Shown: piece by piece, positions 6,442 to 12,611 of the stretch
How positions within the stretch are numbered: position 1 is the stretch's first letter
How the letters are laid out: each line of letters starts with the position of its first letter
DNA from: Prevotella sp. CAG:485
GTDB taxonomy: Bacteria > Bacteroidota > Bacteroidia > Bacteroidales > Muribaculaceae
Assembly: GCA_000437495.1 (NCBI GenBank)
Contig: FR897822.1
Location: forward strand, 1-12,611
Direction of reading: 5' to 3'
Length of the DNA: 12,611 bases
Notes under the pieces: generated by a model
The model's database searches: none
What the model was told of the DNA's origin: nothing
What the model saw: the letters and a program-made list of their open reading frames with translations, nothing else
Made by a program: the position numbers and the translations under genes

Positions 6442-7320
6442 ATGACAATCATTGACGGCAAAGCCACTGCCGAACAGATAAAAGCGGAGATTGCCGCCGA
6501 GGTAAATGCCATAAAGGCCAACGGCGGACGAGCACCGCATCTTGCGGCCATCTTAGTAGGCCACGACGGCGGCTCGGAGACTTATGTGGCCAACAAGGTG
6601 AAGGCCTGCGAACGCTGCGGCTTCACGTCAACGCTGCTGCGTTTCCCCGACACCATAACGGAGGCTGAGCTGTTAGCTGAGATAGAGCGACTGAACAACG
6701 ACGAGGCGGTGGACGGGTTCATCGTGCAGCTGCCTCTGCCGCGCCATATCGACGAGCAGCGCATCACGGAGGCTGTGCTGCCTTCCAAGGATGTCGACGG
6801 CTTTCATCCCGTCAACGTAGGTAAAATGAGCATCGGACTGCCCTGCTTCCGTTCGGCCACCCCGTCGGGCATCATGGAGCTGCTGAAGCGTTACGGCATC
6901 GCCACATCGGGCAAACATGCGGTGATACTCGGCCGAAGCAATATAGTGGGCAAGCCTATGGCCACGCTGCTGATGCAGAAAGCCGAACCGGGAAACTGCA
7001 CGGTAACAGTCTGTCATTCGCGCACCCCCGACATCAAAGAACATTGCCGCAAAGCCGACATCCTCATAGCGGCTCTCGGTCAGCCGGGATTTGTAACCGC
7101 CGACATGGTGAAACCGGGCGCAGTGGTCATCGACGTGGGCACTACACGTGTTCCCGACGCCTCGCGCAAATCGGGCTTCCGGTTGAGCGGCGACGTGGAT
7201 TACGCCAACGTGGCGCCTTTGTGCAGCTACATCACACCGGTGCCGGGAGGCGTGGGTCCCATGACCATCTGCTCGCTGATGCTCAACACTCTGCAGGCTT
7301 ACAAAAACAACGCTAAATAA
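6442..7320 (+). CDS. folD: Bifunctional methylenetetrahydrofolate dehydrogenase/cyclohydrolase
   Basis: FolD interconverts 5,10-methylene-, methenyl- and 10-formyl-tetrahydrofolate with NADP(H), feeding purine, formyl-methionine and (through PanB) pantoate synthesis. The 292-residue product has the family length. Visible motifs are the YVANKVKACERCG signature (48-60, with catalytic Tyr48 and Lys52), DGFIVQLPLP (91-100, Gln96), PSKDVDGFHP (114-123, Asp119), the dinucleotide site GRSNIVGKPMA (164-174) and ITPVPGGVGPMT (264-275). The start ATG gives the usual MTIIDGKATA opening. It is 21 nt after the ffh stop and appears to be the last gene of the panC-panD-ffh-folD run; a 102-nt gap with short repeats follows. 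Confidence 0.97.
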   Translation: MTIIDGKATAEQIKAEIAAEVNAIKANGGRAPHLAAILVGHDGGSETYVANKVKACERCGFTSTLLRFPDTITEAELLAEIERLNNDEAVDGFIVQLPLPRHIDEQRITEAVLPSKDVDGFHPVNVGKMSIGLPCFRSATPSGIMELLKRYGIATSGKHAVILGRSNIVGKPMATLLMQKAEPGNCTVTVCHSRTPDIKEHCRKADILIAALGQPGFVTADMVKPGAVVIDVGTTRVPDASRKSGFRLSGDVDYANVAPLCSYITPVPGGVGPMTICSLMLNTLQAYKNNAK

Positions 7321-7322
7321 AG

Positions 7323-7390
7323 ATTACAGCATTACAGCCGCCTCACAAAGGCTTCAAAAAGGCCGCGTAAAGGCTCAGTAAAGGCAAATT
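7323..7390. repeat. Two micro-repeats in the folD-CapA gap: 8 bp x2 and 11-bp period x4
   Basis: ATTACAGC is duplicated in tandem at 7323-7330 and 7331-7338. Then AAAGGC occurs four times at exactly 11-bp steps (7347, 7358, 7369, 7380); the five bases between copies differ. The array sits in the 102-nt gap between folD and the CapA-like gene. I see no clear promoter boxes or terminator hairpin in the gap. Confidence 0.7.
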
Positions 7391-7422
7391 TTTCACACTC
7401 ACCCAAACACCGACACACACCC

Positions 7423-8526
7423 ATGCAAACTCTCCTTGTTCTGCTCTTCTCTTTTCTGAACTGGTTCACGGGTGCCGCGGAAGCCGGCGCGCCCCAACAG
7501 GCTGAGCTGCTTTTTGTGGGCGATGCAATGCAGCATCAGGCTCAACTCGACGAGGCTCTGCGTCTTGGCGACGGCAAGTATTACGATTACAGCGACTGCT
7601 TCACCCTCATAGCGTCCGAAATCATTCAGGCCGATTATGCGGTGGTGAATCTTGAGGTGCCGTTGGGCGGCGGTCCGCGCTATTCGGGATATCCCTGTTT
7701 CTCGGCTCCTGACTCATACGCTCAGGCGCTTCAGGACGCCGGATTCGACCTCTTCCTCACCGCCAACAACCACTGCATGGATCGTGGCGACGCCGGTTTG
7801 CGGCGCACCGTAAAGGCTCTGACGCAAATGGGGGTTGACCACACCGGCACATGGCATGACGCGGCCGAGAGAGCCGCCACTCCGCCGCTGGTGAAAAACA
7901 TCAACGGCATAAAGGTGGGATTTGCCAATTACACCTACGGCACCAACGGCATCACGCCGAAAGCGGGCGCGGAGGTAGCGCTCATCGACCGCAAGAAGAT
8001 GGCTTCAGAGGTTGAGGCTCTGCGCAAAGCGGGAGCGGAGATTGTGGTGGTGTGCATCCATTGGGGCGTAGAATATCAGCTCACCGAGCATCCCACACAG
8101 CGGCAGACAGCCGACTATCTCGCCGACCTTGGCGTGGACCTCATCATAGGCTCGCATCCGCACGTGATTCAGCCCATGAAGGTGATGCACAACAAGAAGA
8201 ACAACAAGGATGTTTTGGTGGTATATTCGCTGGGGAATTTCATCTCGAACATGAAGACGGGTCCGACCCGCGGAGGCGCTTTGGTAAAGGTAATGCTTCA
8301 GCGTCAGCCCGACGGCCGGGTAACATGGTCAAACCCCGTTTACGACACGTTCTACAGTTCCAAACCCTGCGCCGAACTGCGCAACTATCAGGTAATACCG
8401 TCGTGGCGCAGCGATATGATACCGGCAGCACAAAGGGGCTGGTGGAACACGTTCAACACCTCGGCGCTCAACATCTTCAACAAATATAACGTCAACGTGC
8501 CGCGCGACACGGCTTCACACTTATAA
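7423..8526 (+). CDS. CapA-family (PGA_cap) metallophosphatase-like protein, exported
   Basis: The product is 367 residues. An N-terminal hydrophobic segment (about 2-20) ends in AEA-G, consistent with a cleaved signal peptide and a periplasmic location. The body carries the CapA/metallophosphoesterase-like motifs in order: LLFVGDAM (29-36, Asp34), VVNLEVPLGG (74-83), LTANNHCMDRG (112-122), HTGTW (140-144), VVCIHWGVEYQ (209-219), IIGSHPHVIQP (241-251) and VVYSLGNFIS (266-275). The Asp, Asn and His residues suggest an intact metal site. CapA homologues act in poly-gamma-glutamate capsule export, but no capB/capC partners are here and many Bacteroidetes members have unknown substrates, so I do not assign capA function. 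Its TAA stop overlaps the next gene's ATG by one base (TAATG at 8524-8528). Confidence 0.88.
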   Translation: MQTLLVLLFSFLNWFTGAAEAGAPQQAELLFVGDAMQHQAQLDEALRLGDGKYYDYSDCFTLIASEIIQADYAVVNLEVPLGGGPRYSGYPCFSAPDSYAQALQDAGFDLFLTANNHCMDRGDAGLRRTVKALTQMGVDHTGTWHDAAERAATPPLVKNINGIKVGFANYTYGTNGITPKAGAEVALIDRKKMASEVEALRKAGAEIVVVCIHWGVEYQLTEHPTQRQTADYLADLGVDLIIGSHPHVIQPMKVMHNKKNNKDVLVVYSLGNFISNMKTGPTRGGALVKVMLQRQPDGRVTWSNPVYDTFYSSKPCAELRNYQVIPSWRSDMIPAAQRGWWNTFNTSALNIFNKYNVNVPRDTASHL

Positions 8527-10151
8527 TGATACAAGTAAACAATCTTGGCCAGCAATTTGGCAAACGCACTCTTTTTCAAGACGTTAACCTCACATTTACG
8601 CCGGGCAACTGCTACGGCATCATCGGTGCCAACGGCGCGGGCAAGTCGACGCTGATGCGCATACTCAGCGGCGAGCTGCAGCCCACCCACGGCACAGTAA
8701 CGTTTGGCCCGGGCGAGCGTCTGAGCGTGCTCAGTCAGGACCACTTTGAGTTCGACGACTGCACGGTGATGGAAACGGTGTTGCGCGGACACACGGTGCT
8801 CTGGGACATAATGCAGGAGAAAGACGCCATATACGCCAAAGAGGACTTCAGCGACGCCGACGGCATACGCGCCGCCGAGCTGGAGGAGAAATTTGCGGAG
8901 TTGGAGGGCTGGAACGCCGAAAGCGACGCCGCCGCTCTGCTCAGCGGCCTGGGCATCAAGGAGGCTAACCACTACACGCTGATGCGCGACATGAGCGCCA
9001 ACGAGAAGGTGCGTGTGCTGCTGGCCAAAGCTCTCTTCGGCAACCCCGACAATCTGCTGCTCGACGAGCCTACCAACGACCTCGATCTGGAAACGGTGGC
9101 CTGGCTGGAGAACTATCTGGCAAACTTTGAAAATACCGTGCTTGTGGTGAGCCATGACCGACATTTCCTCGACGCGGTGTCGACGCATACGCTCGATATA
9201 GACTACAACAAGATGACGCTTTTTGCCGGCAACTATTCCTTCTGGTATCAGTCGAGCCAGCTTGCCCTGCGTCAGCAACAGATGGCCAACAAGAAGGCTG
9301 AGGAGAAGCGCAAGGAGCTGCTTGAGTTTATACGCCGCTTCTCGGCCAACGTAGCCAAGAGCAAGCAGACGACTTCGCGCAAGAAGATGCTCGAGAAGCT
9401 CAATGTTGAGGACATCAAGCCGTCATCGCGCCGCTATCCCGGCATCATCTTCACCCCCGAGCGCGAGGTTGGCAACAAGATTCTGGAGGTAAAGGGGCTT
9501 ACGGCCTCGCAGGATGGCGACATTCTGTTTCGCGATGTCAATTTTCAGATTGAGAAGGGCGACAAGGTGGCGTTCCTGAGTCGTGACCCGCGTGCCATGA
9601 CGGCACTTTTTGAAATCATCATGGGCAAACGCCATGCCGATGCGGGCGAGTTCGCCTGGGGACAGACCATTACAACGGCTTATCTGCCGCTTGACAACAA
9701 CCCCTTCTTCAACACTGACATGAACCTGGTTGACTGGCTGTGTCAGTACTCCAAAGACAGTTCTGAGATTTATCTGAAGGGCTTTCTCGGCAAGATGCTT
9801 TTCTCGGGCGAAGAGGTGCTGAAGAAAGCGTCGGTGCTGAGCGGCGGCGAGAAGATTCGCTGCATGATAGCCCGGATGATGCTCACCGACGCCAACACGC
9901 TGGTGCTCGACTCCCCTACCAACCATCTTGACCTGGAATCCATTCAGGCCTTCAACAATACGCTGCAGGCTTATCCGGGCATCATCCTCATGTCGAGCCA
10001 TGACCATGAGTTTATTCAGACGGTCTGCAACCGCATGATAGAACTGACACCCAACGGCATCATCGACAAGATGATGGACTACGACGACTATATCACCGAC
10101 GAACGTGTAGCCGCCGCCAAAGAACGGCTCTACGGACCAGTAAGCAAATAA
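8526..10151 (+). CDS. ABC-F family ATPase (YkpA/YbiT-like) with one degenerate ATP site
   Basis: The product is 541 residues with two ABC domains and no membrane segments, as in ABC-F ribosome-associated ATPases. Domain 1 has Walker A GANGAGKST (34-42), Walker B LLLDEPTNDLD (177-187, catalytic Glu181) and the H-loop SHDRHF (209-214), but its signature reads MSANEK (156-161) instead of LSGGEK. A charged linker (about 245-300) has the character of the tRNA-contacting ABC-F linker. Domain 2 has a perfect signature LSGGEK (438-443) and H-loop SHDHEF (491-496), but its Walker A is replaced by LSRDPRAMTA (351-360) and the Walker B Glu is Ser463 (LVLDSPTNHLD). It probably modulates translation, like other ABC-F proteins. 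It is tightly coupled to its neighbours: a 1-nt overlap upstream and 2 nt to the Dabb gene. Confidence 0.92.
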   Translation: MIQVNNLGQQFGKRTLFQDVNLTFTPGNCYGIIGANGAGKSTLMRILSGELQPTHGTVTFGPGERLSVLSQDHFEFDDCTVMETVLRGHTVLWDIMQEKDAIYAKEDFSDADGIRAAELEEKFAELEGWNAESDAAALLSGLGIKEANHYTLMRDMSANEKVRVLLAKALFGNPDNLLLDEPTNDLDLETVAWLENYLANFENTVLVVSHDRHFLDAVSTHTLDIDYNKMTLFAGNYSFWYQSSQLALRQQQMANKKAEEKRKELLEFIRRFSANVAKSKQTTSRKKMLEKLNVEDIKPSSRRYPGIIFTPEREVGNKILEVKGLTASQDGDILFRDVNFQIEKGDKVAFLSRDPRAMTALFEIIMGKRHADAGEFAWGQTITTAYLPLDNNPFFNTDMNLVDWLCQYSKDSSEIYLKGFLGKMLFSGEEVLKKASVLSGGEKIRCMIARMMLTDANTLVLDSPTNHLDLESIQAFNNTLQAYPGIILMSSHDHEFIQTVCNRMIELTPNGIIDKMMDYDDYITDERVAAAKERLYGPVSK

Positions 10152-10153
10152 TT

Positions 10154-10447
10154 ATGGTAAAGCATATAGTATCATTTCGCCTTTCGGGCACCAAGGAAGA
10201 ACGGCGCTGTGCCGCCGAGAAATTCAAAACGGCTCTGATGGCTCTGCCTTCGCAGATTGACGTGCTTGAGAACATGGAGGTGGGCATCAACGAGAATCAG
10301 GCCGAAGACTGGGACGTTGTCCTCACCGCCACGGTGCCCACTATGGCCGACGTTGCCGTATACGCCCAACATCCGGCTCATGTGGCCGCAGCAGCCATAA
10401 TCGCACCCCTGAAGGCCGACCGTGCCTGTGTGGACTATAACGTGTGA
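10154..10447 (+). CDS. Dabb-domain (stress-responsive alpha/beta barrel) protein
   Basis: The 97-residue product is a single Dabb domain. It opens with the typical MVKHIVSFRL (His4 in the first strand), continues through a helix rich in Lys/Glu/Ala, and ends with the conserved YAQHPAHVAAA block (70-80, His73 and His76). These small ferredoxin-like proteins form dimeric barrels. Some members act as cyclases or decarboxylases, but most bacterial ones have no known reaction, and nothing here identifies one. It starts 2 nt after the ABC-F stop, so it is probably translated from the same message, and it ends with TGA. No hairpin with a T tract follows directly. Confidence 0.88.
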   Translation: MVKHIVSFRLSGTKEERRCAAEKFKTALMALPSQIDVLENMEVGINENQAEDWDVVLTATVPTMADVAVYAQHPAHVAAAAIIAPLKADRACVDYNV

Positions 10448-10468
10448 GATGGCCGGCGACCCCGATGC

Positions 10469-10494
10469 GCTGAACTTATAAGCTGAACTTATAA
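10469..10494. repeat. Perfect 13-bp tandem duplication
   Basis: GCTGAACTTATAA occurs twice in direct succession (10469-10481 and 10482-10494), 21 nt after the Dabb stop. The following GGCTTAAGTT (10497-10506) is a near inverted copy of the AACTTATAAGC inside the duplication, so alternative hairpins could form. Confidence 0.75.
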
Positions 10495-10522
10495 AGGGCT
10501 TAAGTTGTTTTATTGTATGAAA

Positions 10523-10540
10523 GCCGGGAAGTAGCCCGGT
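10523..10540 (+). other. Short GC-rich hairpin upstream of the flavodoxin-like gene
   Basis: GCCGGG (10523-10528) pairs with CCCGGT (10535-10540; last pair G-T) around the loop AAGTAG. It ends 34 nt before the ATG at 10575 and has no T tract, so it is more likely a leader structure than a terminator. I could not place a promoter in 10448-10574. Confidence 0.35.
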
Positions 10541-10574
10541 GCGAGTTCACGAAACCACTAATTACAATAAAACT

Positions 10575-11090
10575 ATGAAAAGCAGATATCTGATAGCATA
10601 CTTCCAGCCCATCGGCAATCAGTCAAACAGCGCCAAAGTGGCCGAAGCCATAGAAGACCATCTTGAGCAGAAGGGACATCAGGCCCGTATGTTCGCCATC
10701 ACCCCGGTAGAGGCATATCCGGCCGACGAGAACGAGTTCATGGCCGCCACCAAAGCGGAAGCTGAACACCGTTCGCGTCCGGAGATTGTGGGCAAAGTCA
10801 GCGACGGCTATTACGCCAACATCAAAGACATAATCCTGGTGGCTCCCAACTGGTGGAACTCTCTGCCTATGGCCGTGTTCAGCTTCTTCGACCAGCACGA
10901 CAATCACTACAAACGCATCATCCCCGTCATACTGCATGGCGGCGACGGCGCCGGCAAGATTGTTGAGGATATGCGCCGTTTCCTTCCGGATGCCGACGTA
11001 ATGGAGCCGGTGGAAATAAGCGAAGATGAGCTCTCAGGCGACCTCAAGGCCAAGATTGACCAGGTATCGAAAGAAATAGCCGCTAAATAA
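10575..11090 (+). CDS. Flavodoxin-like protein (Flavodoxin_4 type) with atypical phosphate loop
   Basis: The predicted product is 171 residues from the ATG at 10575. An earlier in-frame GTG at 10539 lies in the hairpin and gives an unconvincing N-terminal extension. The fold pattern is that of a flavodoxin: first strand RYLIAYF (4-10), second-loop strand IKDIILVAPNWWNSLPMAVFSF (83-104; WW in the isoalloxazine loop), and third strand RIIPVILHGGDGAGK (114-128). The FMN phosphate loop, usually S-x-TGNT, here reads QPIGNQSNS (11-19), so FMN binding may be altered. It is probably a cytosolic electron carrier or a flavodoxin-fold oxidoreductase; the partner is unknown. It ends 20 nt before a strong terminator hairpin and is convergent with the glycoside hydrolase gene. 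Confidence 0.82.
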   Translation: MKSRYLIAYFQPIGNQSNSAKVAEAIEDHLEQKGHQARMFAITPVEAYPADENEFMAATKAEAEHRSRPEIVGKVSDGYYANIKDIILVAPNWWNSLPMAVFSFFDQHDNHYKRIIPVILHGGDGAGKIVEDMRRFLPDADVMEPVEISEDELSGDLKAKIDQVSKEIAAK

Positions 11091-11110
11091 CCAACCGGCT
11101 TCCCATACGC

Positions 11111-11150
11111 AAAAAATGCTGACGCGGAGATTTCCACGTCAGCATTTTTT
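11111..11150. terminator. Symmetric two-way intrinsic terminator
   Basis: AAAAAATGCTGACG (11111-11124) is perfectly complementary to CGTCAGCATTTTTT (11137-11150). The stem core is TGCTGACG/CGTCAGCA with a six-base A/T flank on both sides, so each strand ends its hairpin in a T6 tract. It lies between the convergent flavodoxin-like (stop 11090) and glycoside hydrolase (stop 11166) genes and should serve both. Confidence 0.9.
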
Positions 11151-11165
11151 GTGCCTCTTAAGGAA

Positions 11166-12452
11166 TTATTCCTCGGGAATTTCCAGAGTCATCCAGCGGT
11201 TGAAAAGCACTCCCTCAAGAATATTCTCCATGGTGAGGTTCCAGCTCACGAAACCCTGCGGTGAGCCGTCGGCATTACGGTATTTGAAGTTTGACGGAGC
11301 CAATGGCTCACCCGTTTCGGCATTATAAGTCTCGTGCATGGTGCCAATGCTGTCGAGGTCTTTGCACATCAGCGAGCCGGTGGCAGTGGCAAGCCAACGC
11401 ACAGCGTCATCGAAGCCGTAGCGATGCAATCCGAGGCTGTAAATGTAAGCCGTGATGCCCCACACAGGCCCCTGCCAGTTGCTGAAGGGCACAATGATAT
11501 TCTTGTTGTTGTAATCGGGGTCCTGAAGAGAAAGGGACCTCAGCCCGTAAGGCGACTTAAGATGCTCCTCGCTGAGCATATAGCGCGTTATAGTGGCTTT
11601 GCCGTTATCGTCTGACGCCATACCATACATCAGAGGGACGAAGCAGGAATAAGAGACACGTCGATAAGGCTGCCGCGTTTCACGGTCAATGTTGTAATAG
11701 ACCTTATCCTGCTCATTCCACAGAATGGCGTTCAGAGAATCGCGCAGAGCGTGCGCCTCATCGAAAAGCGCTTTGGCATCAGCCTCATAACCGAGCTTGC
11801 GGGCAATCTGCGCCTGAGCCAACAATTCGCCATACTGGAAAGCGGAAGCGTCGGCGGCGAGGAAGCTGCGCGAATCATCTTTGAAGTAGTTGAGAGCCGG
11901 ATTGTTGTCGGCGCCGCTTTGCATAGCCAGCTCCCAGAAATAGAGTCCCGAGAGCGAATCGCGCTGCGTTCGACGCCTGTAATCGAGTACCTTGCCGAGA
12001 TCCTTGTAGATGGGTCTCAGCCAATCCCATTCGCCGGTGGCATTGGCGTAGTGATACGCTCCCTGACTCAGGAAAGGCTTCATGGCGAACTTGCCCGAAT
12101 AGGCACGTCGCGGCCCCTCGGTGGTCATACATCCGGCCACATAGCCGTCATTGTCGATGCCCTGCGCAAACGTCAGCACCCAGCTTTTCATATATTGCGG
12201 CTCACCACGCGAGATAAAATGATTAGCCATAAAGAAAGCGTCCCAGTCCCAGAGCTGAGAATAAAATCCGGCGGGCACCAGATACGGATGCCTTATGAAC
12301 CCTTTTGCCGGACGAACCACCTGACTGCGCAGAGCCGGGAAACCCTCGTGCAAACGATTATAAACCTCCTGCGGCGTGTTGTACGACTGCGCCTTAGCGC
12401 CCGAAAAAGCCGCTGACATTACCATAGCGAGAATAATTAACTTTATTTTCAT
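11166..12452 (-). CDS. Secreted GH63/trehalase-like glycoside hydrolase
   Basis: The predicted product is 428 residues from the ATG at 12452, chosen because it gives a clean signal peptide (MKIKLIILAM..., cleavage after AKA at residue 21) and lies just past a -7 promoter box. A longer frame to 12500 would be encoded by the promoter. The body has the (alpha/alpha)6-barrel pattern of GH63/GH37 and MGH1-like enzymes: QLWDWDAFF (66-74), the QSGADNNP block (178-185) with Asp182 as candidate general acid, GPVWGITAY (328-336), and MHETYNAETGEP (372-383) with Glu374 as candidate base. These assignments rest on motif similarity. The substrate is probably an alpha-linked glucoside or mannoside. It acts in the periplasm or outside the cell. 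No SusC/SusD pair or sugar regulator is visible nearby. Confidence 0.88.
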   Translation of the reverse strand: MKIKLIILAMVMSAAFSGAKAQSYNTPQEVYNRLHEGFPALRSQVVRPAKGFIRHPYLVPAGFYSQLWDWDAFFMANHFISRGEPQYMKSWVLTFAQGIDNDGYVAGCMTTEGPRRAYSGKFAMKPFLSQGAYHYANATGEWDWLRPIYKDLGKVLDYRRRTQRDSLSGLYFWELAMQSGADNNPALNYFKDDSRSFLAADASAFQYGELLAQAQIARKLGYEADAKALFDEAHALRDSLNAILWNEQDKVYYNIDRETRQPYRRVSYSCFVPLMYGMASDDNGKATITRYMLSEEHLKSPYGLRSLSLQDPDYNNKNIIVPFSNWQGPVWGITAYIYSLGLHRYGFDDAVRWLATATGSLMCKDLDSIGTMHETYNAETGEPLAPSNFKYRNADGSPQGFVSWNLTMENILEGVLFNRWMTLEIPEE

Positions 12453-12472
12453 GAAAATTTGATTGTTCGCTG

Positions 12473-12480
12473 CAAAGTTA
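12473..12480 (-). promoter_or_regulatory. -7 promoter box of the glycoside hydrolase gene
   Basis: On the minus strand this is TAACTTTG, an exact TAnnTTTG match, 20 nt upstream of the ATG at 12452. No TTTG lies at the usual 19-21 nt spacing. The nearest candidate, TTGG at 12509-12506, is 25 nt away, so the -33 element is weak or an activator may be needed. The remaining DNA to 12611 is AT-rich with no gene that I can support. Confidence 0.6.
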
Positions 12481-12611
12481 ACAAAAGAATCCGTTTCCAC
12501 CTATTCCAAGCGCCCTAAATCGAGTAAATTCGCAGGAAAAACAATTCAATAAGCCACCCTATATCAACACCATTTATTTTTTATTTTAGTAGATGACAAA
12601 AATTAATTTTT

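Noticed and set aside
5119..6540. 473-codon open frame on the minus strand, opposite ffh
   Set aside because: It lies antisense to an intact ffh with all motifs in place. Such frames arise when the sense gene rarely uses TTA, CTA and TCA codons in GC-rich DNA. The translation has no recognisable domain.
7423..8526. Naming the CapA-like gene capA with a role in poly-gamma-glutamate capsule
   Set aside because: The family match is good, but capB, capC and other partners are absent, and many CapA-domain proteins in Bacteroidetes have other or unknown roles.
8388..9278. 296-codon open frame on the minus strand across the CapA/ABC-F junction
   Set aside because: It is a shadow of two strongly supported plus-strand genes and has no protein-like motif.
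10521..10556. Cobalamin-riboswitch-like string GGGAAG...CCCGGTGCGA
   Set aside because: The superficial similarity stops there: the downstream B12-box elements and the rest of the riboswitch core are absent, and the flavodoxin-like gene is not a usual target.
12598..12611. Perfect 14-nt palindrome AAAAATTAATTTTT at the window end
   Set aside because: It contains only A and T in AT-rich DNA and is cut by the window edge, so chance is likely and nothing can be concluded.

Overview
The window looks like chromosomal DNA from a member of the order Bacteroidales, perhaps Muribaculaceae-like (the family is a guess). Three things suggest this. Non-coding upstream regions carry Bacteroidetes-type promoter boxes (-7 TAnnTTTG, with a -33 TTG element in two of three cases). 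The gene content is typical: a DUF4270 lipoprotein beside a one-domain GT5 'glycogen synthase', next to panC/panD. The coding DNA is moderately GC-rich. I see no IS element, CRISPR array, tRNA, rRNA or phage gene. Most of the window is housekeeping core.

Layout. (1) 1-501, plus: the C-terminal end of an unrecognised protein, followed by an intrinsic terminator. (2) 760-1233, plus: a small lipoprotein, preceded by non-coding DNA with an imperfect hairpin and followed by a strong, probably two-way terminator. (3) 1361-3622, minus: a two-gene unit, GT5 N-domain protein then DUF4270 lipoprotein, read from a promoter at 3676-3707. (4) 3822-7320, plus: panC-panD-ffh-folD with gaps of 3, 25 and 21 nt, read from a near-perfect promoter at 3754-3785. 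(5) 7423-10447, plus: CapA-family protein, ABC-F ATPase and Dabb-domain protein, tightly packed with a 1-nt overlap and a 2-nt gap. (6) 10575-11090, plus: a flavodoxin-like protein. (7) 11166-12452, minus: a secreted GH63/trehalase-like glycoside hydrolase, convergent with (6) across a shared terminator.

How the genes fit together. PanC and PanD carry out late steps of pantothenate (CoA precursor) synthesis. FolD handles the methylene-tetrahydrofolate pool that PanB, not in this window, draws on. Ffh is the protein part of the signal recognition particle. The GT5/DUF4270 pair is divergent from panC, and the two transcription units share a 199-nt intergenic region with back-to-back promoters.

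I found no clearly new multi-gene system. The points most worth checking are: an ABC-F ATPase in which all visible motif losses fall on one of its two composite ATP sites; a GT5 protein lacking its catalytic half and its ADP-glucose loop; a flavodoxin with an unusual FMN phosphate loop; and several short periodic repeats in gaps between genes (8-9 bp, 11 bp and 13 bp periods).
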